From an uncultured Erysipelotrichaceae bacterium (lineage in GTDB: Bacteria > Bacillota_I > Bacilli_A > Erysipelotrichales > Coprobacillaceae), in the NCBI GenBank assembly GCA_900550005.1, contig URQL01000114.1, positions 1 through 5,809 of the forward strand: DNA of 5,809 nt. Direction: 5' to 3'. Every line of letters begins with the position of its first letter. Position 1 is the first letter of the stretch. Positions 1-5,437 of this stretch are shown piece by piece. Below the pieces are notes generated by a model, which saw nothing but the letters and a program-made list of their open reading frames with translations, ran no database searches and was not told where the DNA came from. Both the position numbers and the translations under genes were made by a program.

Positions 1-148
1 TTTTATTTCTTTTTAGTGGTTTTAATCCTAATTTAACCATTATTCTATAAACTTTTTTATGATTAACATTATAACCTTGATTTCTTAATTCTAACGTAAT
101 TCTGCGATAACCACATCTTTCTTTGTTATTAATTAAAAGTGTAGTTGA
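1..148 (-). pseudogene. IS3-family (IS150-like) transposase OrfB remnant, truncated
   Basis: Read on the minus strand from 148 to 2, an open stretch of 49 codons contains CGYRRITLELRNQGY followed by NHKKVYRIMVKLGLK. This is the helix-turn-helix (HTH_21-type) segment that precedes the DDE integrase core in OrfB transposases of the IS3 family, IS150 group. The frame is closed upstream by TAG at 149-151 (minus strand), with no start codon or ribosome binding site. The roughly 50 residues normally ahead of this segment, and any OrfA, are not recognisable. The rest of OrfB, including the catalytic DDE residues, would lie beyond the left edge. I see this as a 5'-truncated, non-functional insertion-sequence relic. 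Family assignment is confident from the YGYRRI and NHKKV-x-RIM pattern. Whether the portion outside the window is intact cannot be known. Confidence 0.85.
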
Positions 149-285
149 CTACATCTTCCTATATGTTTTTAGTAAAGGTTATTGTAAAGGTAGTGAGCTG
201 TGAAGTGGATCACGATTATGAATATCGTATTGATGTAATTTATTATCATTGTTTTATTTGATTTTATAGGGTTTATTAGAATAGC
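149..285. other. Intergenic stretch with no supportable gene
   Basis: Nothing firm can be annotated between the transposase relic and the terminator at 286-313. On the minus strand a short piece around 180-250 reads HQYDIHNRDPLHSSLPLQ before a stop. On the plus strand a 32-codon frame starts at 163 with no ribosome binding site. Neither has support. The stretch may be the decayed upstream part of the insertion sequence, but no terminal inverted repeat was found. Confidence 0.5.
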
Positions 286-313
286 AAAAAAGATAGTTTG
301 ACTATCTCTTTTT
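286..313 (-). terminator. Rho-independent terminator of the small minus-strand gene, possibly bidirectional
   Basis: AGATAGT (291-297), loop TTG, ACTATCT (301-307) forms a perfect 7-bp stem. Read on the minus strand it is followed by six Ts (291 down to 286). On the plus strand the stem is followed by C and then five Ts (309-313), so it could also stop transcription coming from the left. The TAG stop codon of the minus-strand gene (302-304) lies inside the stem. Confidence 0.7.
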
Positions 314-565
314 ACGAATTGGGTAAGTTGGACATTGAATAGGTTTAGCTATAAGATTGAGGGTATCAAATAAGCTTTGTATTTTTTCTTCTAATTCATT
401 GCGAGGTGGAATTTCATTTTTTAAAAAGGGGAAATCTCTTCGCATATCTAAGATGATATCTTGGGCAAAATAACGATCGTCTAATGTTAGAGGGGTATTT
501 TCTAAAGCTTTAGCATATTCATTATAGTAGAATTGGTAAATTTGTTCTTTTTCTTGCTTTGTCAT
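302..565 (-). CDS. Small hypothetical protein (87 aa), no recognised family
   Basis: I do not recognise this protein. It begins MTKQEKEQIYQF and ends in a basic YPIRKKR tail. It is predicted soluble and mostly helical: no membrane segment, no signal peptide, a single cysteine (in IQCPTYP), and many charged residues with two tracts of aromatic and acidic residues. An ATG three codons further upstream (574, giving 90 aa) is in frame, but AAAGGA directly abuts that codon. The same Shine-Dalgarno lies about 8 nt before the ATG at 565, which is therefore the better start. A strong promoter lies just upstream (590-618) and a hairpin terminator overlaps the stop, so it is a single-gene unit diverging from prfC. 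Good promoter, ribosome binding site and terminator make it likely to be a real gene. Function cannot be inferred from sequence or context. Confidence 0.72.
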   Translation of the reverse strand: MTKQEKEQIYQFYYNEYAKALENTPLTLDDRYFAQDIILDMRRDFPFLKNEIPPRNELEEKIQSLFDTLNLIAKPIQCPTYPIRKKR

Positions 566-568
566 TTG

Positions 569-580
569 GGTCATCCTTTC
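569..580 (-). promoter_or_regulatory. Ribosome binding site deciding the start of the 87-aa gene
   Basis: The minus strand reads AGAAAGGATGACCCAAATG here. AAAGGA overlaps the first possible ATG (572-574), leaving no usable spacer for it, but sits 8 nt before the second ATG (563-565). This favours 565 as the true start. Confidence 0.6.
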
Positions 581-589
581 TTTATTCCG

Positions 590-618
590 ATAATAGCAAT
601 CCCTTTCTTGAAAGTCAA
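590..618 (-). promoter_or_regulatory. Sigma-A-type promoter for the 87-aa gene
   Basis: The minus strand shows -35 TTGACT (618-613), a 17-nt spacer and -10 TATTAT (595-590), preceded by TGC as an extended -10. Transcription would begin near 583, giving a leader of about 18 nt that just includes the ribosome binding site. This also supports the start at 565 over 574. Confidence 0.7.
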
Positions 619-689
619 ATGGAATTTATCGCATAATTCAACAAATTTCGACAAATAAAAAAGAACTTAGAAATTAAACAAAAGAAACA

Positions 690-718
690 TTGAAAAAAAG
701 GCAAGAATTGTGTAGAAT
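690..718 (+). promoter_or_regulatory. Probable sigma-A promoter of prfC
   Basis: -35 TTGAAA (690-695), 17-nt spacer, -10 TAGAAT (713-718). A second AT-rich box TATAAT sits at 720-725 but has no -35 at a suitable distance. A start near 725 would leave a prfC leader of about 70 nt. Confidence 0.6.
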
Positions 719-737
719 ATATAATGGTATTTAAAAA

Positions 738-791
738 AAGGAGTAAATAAACGTGTGAGATATAGATATAAATTAAAACTAGAAAGGAGTA
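738..791 (+). promoter_or_regulatory. prfC leader with two Shine-Dalgarno-like sites
   Basis: AAAGGAGTAAA occurs twice in the leader, at about 737-747 and about 783-793. The second copy is the prfC ribosome binding site (AAGGAG, with the ATG at 796). The first copy precedes GTG codons at 753 (immediately followed by TGA) and at 755. The GTG at 755 opens an 18-codon frame that overlaps the prfC start. Confidence 0.5.
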
Positions 792-811
792 AAAAATGGC
801 TGATTTTATAA
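755..811 (+). CDS. Possible short upstream ORF (18 aa) overlapping the prfC start
   Basis: Starting at GTG 755, the frame reads MRYRYKLKLERSKKWLIL and stops at TAA 809-811, overlapping the first 16 nt of prfC in another frame. A good AAGGAG lies 11 nt upstream, a somewhat long spacing. The peptide is strongly basic. It could be a leader peptide whose translation affects prfC initiation, or chance in AT-rich DNA. I know of no described leader peptide for RF3 genes, so this is a tentative call resting on the duplicated ribosome binding site alone. Confidence 0.2.
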   Translation: MRYRYKLKLERSKKWLIL

Positions 812-2385
812 ATGAAGTAAAAAGAAGACGTACTTTTGCAATTATTTCCCACCCGGATGCTGGAAAAACAACATTAACAGAAAAATTCTTGCTTTATGGA
901 GGAGCTATTCAAGAAGCAGGTATGGTTAAAGGAAAAAAAGCTTCGAAACATGCTGTTTCTGACTGGATGGAAATTGAAAAACAAAGAGGGATCTCTGTAA
1001 CTTCTTCTGTATTGCAATTTGAATATGAAGGATATTGTATTAATATTCTAGATACACCAGGGCACCAAGACTTCTCAGAAGATACTTACCGTACATTAAT
1101 GGCTGCCGATTCAGCAGTAATGGTTATTGATGGTAGTAAAGGGGTCGAAGAGCAAACACGTAAATTATTTAAAGTATGTGTTATGCGTCACATTCCAATT
1201 TTCACATTTATTAATAAAATGGATCGTGAAGCTAAAGATCCTTATGAATTAATGGAAGAAATTGAACAAGAATTAGGAATTAAAACATGTGCAATCAACT
1301 GGCCAATTGGTTCTGGAAAAGAATTCAAAGGGGTTTATGAAAGAGAAAAACATGAAGTTATTCAATTCTCTTTTGGTAAAAGAGGTGCTAAAGAACAAGC
1401 TCAAACAGTTGAAGTGGATGTCAATGATCCTACTTTAGCTGATTTAATTGGTCAAGAACATTATGAAAAATTAAAAGAAGATGTAGAATTACTTGATGGA
1501 GCTAGTGAAGAATTCGATTTAGAAGCTGTTCGTGCAGGTAAACTTTCACCAGTATGCTTTGGTTCAGCTTTAACAAACTTTGGAGTTGAGCCTTTCCTAG
1601 AACATTTCTTAGAAATGACGACATCTCCTTTACCAAGAATGGCAAATGGAGAAATGATTGATCCGTTTGATGAACATTTTTCAGCATTTGTCTTCAAAAT
1701 TCAAGCAAATATGAATAAAGCCCACCGAGATCGTATGGCTTTCATGCGTATTTGTAGTGGCAAATTTGAAAAAGGAATGGAAGTATTTCATGTTCAAGGA
1801 AATAAAAAAGTAAAATTAAACCAATCAAAACAATTAATGGCTTCTGATCGTGAAACCGTTGAAGAAGCTTATGCTGGGGATGTTATTGGTATATTTGATC
1901 CAGGTATCTATTCTATTGGAGATACGATTTGTGCACCATCTAAAAAATTTGCTTTTGAGGGAATTCCTACTTTTGCACCTGAACATTTTGCTTCAATTCG
2001 TAACAAAGATTCTATGAAAAGAAAGCAATTTGTTAAAGGGGTAGAACAAATTGCAAAAGAAGGGGCAATTCAAATTTTCCAATCACCACTTTCAGGAATG
2101 GAAGAAATCATTGTTGGTGTTGTTGGGGTACTTCAATTTGAAGTATTAGAACACCGTTTAAAAAATGAATATAATGTAGATATTGTTCGTACAGATTTAC
2201 CATATCGTTATATTCGTTGGATTGAAAATGAAGAAATTGATTTAAATAAATTAAATCTATCTTCAGATACAAAGAAAATTCAAGATTTAAAAGGACAATT
2301 CTTACTTTTATTTACAAATGAATGGGGAATTCGTTGGGCTGAAAAGAACAATCCTGAATTAAAATTAGAAGAATTTGGCCGCTAG
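796..2385 (+). CDS. prfC: Peptide chain release factor 3 (RF3), translational GTPase
   Basis: RF3 is a cytoplasmic GTPase of the EF-G/translational GTPase superfamily that acts on the ribosome to recycle release factors RF1 and RF2 after peptide release. The 529-residue length is typical for RF3. The G-domain motifs are present: P-loop SHPDAGKTT (18-26), switch I RGISVT (64-69), DTPGH (86-90), NKMD (140-143) and FGSA (255-258). The SHPDAGKTT form and the NFGVEPFLEHF that follows G5 are characteristic of RF3 and separate it from EF-G. The C-terminal half carries the beta-barrel and RF3-specific C-terminal domain, ending near NEWGIRWAEKN. The ATG follows AGAAAGGAG with normal spacing. The gene has its own promoter and a strong terminator overlapping its stop, so it is probably monocistronic. 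No frameshift or missing motif was seen. Confidence 0.97.
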   Translation: MADFINEVKRRRTFAIISHPDAGKTTLTEKFLLYGGAIQEAGMVKGKKASKHAVSDWMEIEKQRGISVTSSVLQFEYEGYCINILDTPGHQDFSEDTYRTLMAADSAVMVIDGSKGVEEQTRKLFKVCVMRHIPIFTFINKMDREAKDPYELMEEIEQELGIKTCAINWPIGSGKEFKGVYEREKHEVIQFSFGKRGAKEQAQTVEVDVNDPTLADLIGQEHYEKLKEDVELLDGASEEFDLEAVRAGKLSPVCFGSALTNFGVEPFLEHFLEMTTSPLPRMANGEMIDPFDEHFSAFVFKIQANMNKAHRDRMAFMRICSGKFEKGMEVFHVQGNKKVKLNQSKQLMASDRETVEEAYAGDVIGIFDPGIYSIGDTICAPSKKFAFEGIPTFAPEHFASIRNKDSMKRKQFVKGVEQIAKEGAIQIFQSPLSGMEEIIVGVVGVLQFEVLEHRLKNEYNVDIVRTDLPYRYIRWIENEEIDLNKLNLSSDTKKIQDLKGQFLLLFTNEWGIRWAEKNNPELKLEEFGR

Positions 2386-2413
2386 AAAAGTCATTTGACT
2401 TTTCTTTTTTTTT
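2384..2413 (+). terminator. Rho-independent terminator after prfC
   Basis: AGAAAAGTC (2384-2392), loop ATTT, GACTTTTCT (2397-2405) forms a perfect 9-bp stem followed by an unbroken run of Ts to 2413. The stem begins inside the prfC TAG stop codon. Confidence 0.85.
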
Positions 2414-2426
2414 GTTTGTTTAAAAT
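2395..2426 (+). promoter_or_regulatory. Weak candidate promoter for the MFS gene inside the prfC terminator
   Basis: TTGACT (2395-2400), part of the terminator's descending arm, is followed 18 nt later by TTTAAA (2419-2424) and 20 nt later by TAAAAT (2421-2426). A start near 2432 would place the GGTGGAG ribosome binding site right at the mRNA 5' end. The spacing is not ideal and poly-T favours chance matches, so this is tentative. Some promoter is needed here because the terminator should isolate the gene from prfC. Confidence 0.3.
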
Positions 2427-2451
2427 GATTAAGGTGGAGCATACTAAAATT

Positions 2452-3537
2452 ATGAAAAGAAATTCATTTTATCTATTTTATTTTTTATATATCGTAAGCA
2501 ATAGTTTCCTTCAACCTATATTACCTCATTATTTAAATAAATTAAACTTTAGTCAAGAACACTATGGTTACTCTATTGCTTTTTTTTACTTTGTTAGTTT
2601 TCTTTTTAGTTTACTTTGTCCTTTGTTCATTAAGAAAATAAAATTAAAAAAGAGTTTTTTTATTGGACTTATTTGTTATTGTGGGAGTAGTTATTTATTT
2701 TATAAGACCAATGGTTTATTTTTGTTTTATTTAGCCCGATTATTTCAAGGGATAAGTCAGGGCATTTTATTAGTATGTTTTTTAACTTATTTTTTTACTT
2801 TTGCTTCTAATGAAAAGCAAATTTATTTTTATACATTTATTCAGATTATGGCTTCAACTGCTGGTTATTTTTTAGGTACATGGATCGTACATAAAATGAG
2901 TTTTACTTTGTTTTTTATTCAAATTGGCTTAAGTATTTTTCTTATTTTTTATTTACTATGGCTAATGGATGAACCACAGGTAAAAGAAAAACAAAAAAGA
3001 GAAGTCGAGTCTAAAAGAAAAATAACATCTTTTTTCCTGTCTTTATTTTGTATGACTTTAGCCTATTTTTTAGTAGAAAATTGGTTTAGTCTTTACTTGT
3101 TTGATGAAATAAATTATTCTTTACAACAAAGTATGAATATAAGATTTCAAATTTTTTTGATTTCTTTTGTGGTTTATGGTTTATTCTATTTTATTTTTAA
3201 AAAAGTTAAAGATTGTTTTTTATATGTTTTATTAGGATGTAGTTTATTACTATTTGTAACTTATTGGTTTATTAAAGGAAATCAAGGATGGGATGTATTA
3301 TTTTACTATTTTGGTATCAGTAATCTTTTTTTACCATTACAACAAACTTTATTAAAAACACAAATAAATGCACATCTAGGAACTTATCAAGGGGTACGTT
3401 TTTTAGCAATGATGTGTTCTTCTTTATTTTTTAATTATCTTTATCAGCAAAACAATCAAATGATTTTATTGATAAGTAGTGCTGGATTATTTATTGCATG
3501 GATAGAAATGCGGTTATTTTTGATTAAAAATAGGTAA
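2452..3537 (+). CDS. Major facilitator superfamily (MFS) transporter, substrate unknown
   Basis: This 361-residue integral membrane protein shows about 12 hydrophobic segments, roughly at residues 6-27, 38-60, 68-84, 88-116, 126-148, 152-172, then 193-213, 232-250, 255-272, 280-300, 314-332 and 336-357. The two six-helix halves are split by a basic loop (173-192). ARLFQGISQG (95-104) matches the common MFS fourth-helix signature. The inter-helix loop after TM2 (FIKKIKLKKS) is a degenerate, Lys-rich version of motif A without its usual Gly and Asp. It resembles small drug/sugar-type secondary carriers, but no substrate-specific motif was seen. The start is ATG 2452, preceded by GGTGGAG with a 12-nt spacer. 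Extending to ATG 2425 or a TTG at 2395 would run into the prfC terminator without a ribosome binding site. No clear terminator follows, so it may be co-transcribed with the gene at 3613. Confidence 0.85.
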   Translation: MKRNSFYLFYFLYIVSNSFLQPILPHYLNKLNFSQEHYGYSIAFFYFVSFLFSLLCPLFIKKIKLKKSFFIGLICYCGSSYLFYKTNGLFLFYLARLFQGISQGILLVCFLTYFFTFASNEKQIYFYTFIQIMASTAGYFLGTWIVHKMSFTLFFIQIGLSIFLIFYLLWLMDEPQVKEKQKREVESKRKITSFFLSLFCMTLAYFLVENWFSLYLFDEINYSLQQSMNIRFQIFLISFVVYGLFYFIFKKVKDCFLYVLLGCSLLLFVTYWFIKGNQGWDVLFYYFGISNLFLPLQQTLLKTQINAHLGTYQGVRFLAMMCSSLFFNYLYQQNNQMILLISSAGLFIAWIEMRLFLIKNR

Positions 3538-3564
3538 AAATAGGACTTTTTAACCAAAAAAAGG

Positions 3565-3592
3565 TTGCGAAAAAGATAAATTCTTATATACT
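3565..3592 (+). promoter_or_regulatory. Candidate promoter for the pseudo-ATPase gene
   Basis: TTGCGA (3565-3570), a 16-nt spacer and TATACT (3587-3592). Transcription would start near 3599, at the edge of the GAGGTG ribosome binding site, leaving an unusually short leader of about 14 nt. Read-through from the MFS gene is the alternative. Confidence 0.4.
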
Positions 3593-3612
3593 TTTTATGA
3601 GGTGATAAGAAA

Positions 3613-5343
3613 ATGATAAGAAAATTACATCTTGTTGGTGATGTAAGTGAACAAAATATCGCAACTCTTTTACAAATTTGTAAAGAACAAGATCTATTTG
3701 ATCAAGTCGAATATATAGAAAATAAACATGATTTAGAAGTTGAAACAGAAAGAGCCAATTACTTTTTTCTTTTAGAACAAATTATTGCGGATAATGATTT
3801 TAATATCAAAATGATTGAAAGAAAAAAAGGAAATAATAAAGAAGAAAAACAATTTGAAAAAAGAATATTCTTATTTTCAAATTTAAAATCACAAGAAAAT
3901 GAAGTATTTTTAGTTTCTTATTTATTAAATGATCCACAGGTAAGAGAAGCTAAATTTGATCATAATCAAAAGATCTTAACACTAGAAACAAATGATCCTT
4001 TTATCTATACTAAGATCAAACATGTTATTGATGCCTTTGGAGAAGAAATTACAGTTCATGAAACGATTTTTGATAAACAAGGGGTCGATATGCATTTCAT
4101 GGGAAGATTTGTTTATGTGGCTGTATTTTTCTTTGCATTTGCTTTATATATTGTTACACGTATGGATCCTTCTATTATTACGCTTATTAGTGGATGGGTC
4201 ATGTATGGATTATTTGCATATCCTTATTGTAAGGAATTAGTGGATAATTTAAAGGAAAAGAATTATCTTGAATATGATAATATGATTTTACTTGGTACTT
4301 TGATATTGGTTTTCATTAATTATCCTTTAGAAGCAACAGTAACTTTATTTGCTTTAGATTTCTTAAAAGCATCTATTTTATCTTTTAATAATCAAATTAT
4401 TAATCGTTTAGTTGTTTCTATTGACCATTTAGCAAGTCTAGTCGAAGTAAAAGAGGAAGAAGAAAATGAAGCTAAACAAGTTGAAGAAGTTGAAGCAGAT
4501 GATATTTTAATTTGTGAAGCAGGAGATTTAATTTATTTTGATGGTGAAGTAAGTAGTGGTGAAGCAACGATTGATGGTTTACTTATGAATGGAGATGTTC
4601 AACCTTTAAAAGTAAAAGTAGGAGATATCATTCATAGTGGTTATGAAATTATTGATGGATCTATAGAAGTTAAAGTAACACGTACTTACAGTGAATCTTT
4701 CTTCAATAAAGTTTATGATTGGTCACCTAGACATTTATTAAATAAAGGATATCTAGAAATCGAGGATAATAAAGATACGACACGTTTTATTTATACAATG
4801 CTTATTTTAGCGTTGATTGAAATTGTTTTTGGAATGGTAACACATGATCGTTATGTTTTAATGGGAGCTTGTTTAACCATTATTACAAGTTATCCTTATA
4901 CATGTATTACTTTAGGACCCTATATTTATGATAATGCGATGATTAAAGCCGTTGTGAATAAAGTTTTAATCAAAGATGAAAATAGTTTAAGCAAAATTAT
5001 GGAATGGGTACGAAATATCCCTAAAGAATTATTGAATGAAACCATTAATTTAGATATTGCTCCCGTTCAATTTCATCTAGGTAATTACTTAGATGAAGAA
5101 GTAAGAGAAAATAGCGATTGTATTTATCGTGATAAAAAACAACTTGTTAAAGTATTAAAAATGGTAAAAGCAACAGATCATGTTTGGTCAAGAACACGTT
5201 ATTTATCGTATGTTGTTAAAGCAATTGGAATCTTTGCTTTTGTTATGCATTTTACTTCTTATATGGGTGTGATTATCTTTACCGCATTGCTCTCATTTAC
5301 AATCTTGGTTGTGATCAAAGGATTGTTGAATAAGGAGTATTAG
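3613..5343 (+). CDS. P1B-type ATPase-like membrane protein lacking the catalytic P and N domains (pseudo-ATPase)
   Basis: The 576 residues follow the P1B heavy-metal ATPase plan but lack the engine. Residues 1-70 and 82-152 look like two ferredoxin-like (HMA-type) domains, both without CxxC. Hydrophobic segments lie near 164-182, 186-204, 224-237 and 239-257. An actuator-like domain (about 290-365) contains EAGDLIYFDGEV and IDGLLMNGD, where active pumps have GDxIPVDGxV and TGES. Helices follow near 391-409 and 413-436, the latter with SYPYTC where CPC is expected. KVLIKDENSLSKI (450-462) matches the RGILIKGGAALE region that normally leads into DKTGTLT. That motif, the nucleotide-binding domain and GDGxND are absent. 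Residues 487-525 resemble the end of a P domain, then two final helices (528-547, 549-570). GAGGTG lies 8 nt before the ATG. ATP-driven pumping is implausible. A structural, regulatory or metal-independent role is inferred. The P1B relationship is my reading of motif order, not a database result. Confidence 0.78.
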   Translation: MIRKLHLVGDVSEQNIATLLQICKEQDLFDQVEYIENKHDLEVETERANYFFLLEQIIADNDFNIKMIERKKGNNKEEKQFEKRIFLFSNLKSQENEVFLVSYLLNDPQVREAKFDHNQKILTLETNDPFIYTKIKHVIDAFGEEITVHETIFDKQGVDMHFMGRFVYVAVFFFAFALYIVTRMDPSIITLISGWVMYGLFAYPYCKELVDNLKEKNYLEYDNMILLGTLILVFINYPLEATVTLFALDFLKASILSFNNQIINRLVVSIDHLASLVEVKEEEENEAKQVEEVEADDILICEAGDLIYFDGEVSSGEATIDGLLMNGDVQPLKVKVGDIIHSGYEIIDGSIEVKVTRTYSESFFNKVYDWSPRHLLNKGYLEIEDNKDTTRFIYTMLILALIEIVFGMVTHDRYVLMGACLTIITSYPYTCITLGPYIYDNAMIKAVVNKVLIKDENSLSKIMEWVRNIPKELLNETINLDIAPVQFHLGNYLDEEVRENSDCIYRDKKQLVKVLKMVKATDHVWSRTRYLSYVVKAIGIFAFVMHFTSYMGVIIFTALLSFTILVVIKGLLNKEY

Positions 5344-5366
5344 GCCGTATTTTACGGTCTTTTTTT
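5343..5366 (+). terminator. Rho-independent terminator after the pseudo-ATPase gene
   Basis: GGCCGTA (5343-5349), loop TTT, TACGGTC (5353-5359) pairs over 7 bp with one G-U, followed by seven Ts (5360-5366). The stem starts at the last base of the TAG stop codon. Confidence 0.85.
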
Positions 5367-5374
5367 AATTTATG

Positions 5375-5403
5375 TTGATTTTATCAATAAAAAATGGCAT
5401 AAT
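5375..5403 (+). promoter_or_regulatory. Promoter of the ABC-F gene (extended -10)
   Basis: TTGATT (5375-5380), a 17-nt spacer and CATAAT (5398-5403), with TG one base before the -10 box (TGGCATAAT). Transcription would start near 5410, leaving a leader of about 28 nt. That is too short for the attenuator leaders known from some antibiotic-resistance ABC-F genes. Confidence 0.7.
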
Positions 5404-5437
5404 AGAATCACTGCGAAATAAAAAAGGAGGAAAAAAG

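Noticed and set aside
163..261. 32-codon plus-strand frame starting at ATG 163
   Set aside because: No ribosome binding site, no promoter, and no recognisable protein. It overlaps the probable decayed IS region.
667..852. Minus-strand 61-codon frame across the prfC start
   Set aside because: The product is a Phe/Leu/Tyr-rich string, as expected from antisense poly-A DNA. It overlaps the prfC promoter and start and has no ribosome binding site.
1461..1697. Open frames on the minus strand inside prfC (78 and 61 codons)
   Set aside because: They lie antisense to an unmistakable RF3 gene, lack ribosome binding sites, and have low-complexity Ser/Lys-rich products. They are shadows of the coding strand.
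3546..3575. Inverted repeat CTTTTTAACC / GGTTgcgAAAAAG between the MFS and pseudo-ATPase genes
   Set aside because: Only four uninterrupted base pairs flank the loop, with a 3-nt bulge, and no T-run follows. It is not credible as a terminator and overlaps the candidate -35 box.
3992..4240. Alternative-frame 82-codon ORF within the pseudo-ATPase gene
   Set aside because: The host frame is clearly coding across the region. The hydrophobic, Leu-rich product reflects the out-of-frame reading of a membrane segment.
3613..5343. Frameshift or assembly error as the explanation for the missing ATPase domains
   Set aside because: The frame is continuous, the sequences on both sides of the junction are diverged and not near-identical to active pumps, and three motifs far from the junction (CxxC, TGE, CPC) are also lost. 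This points to an old, maintained change.
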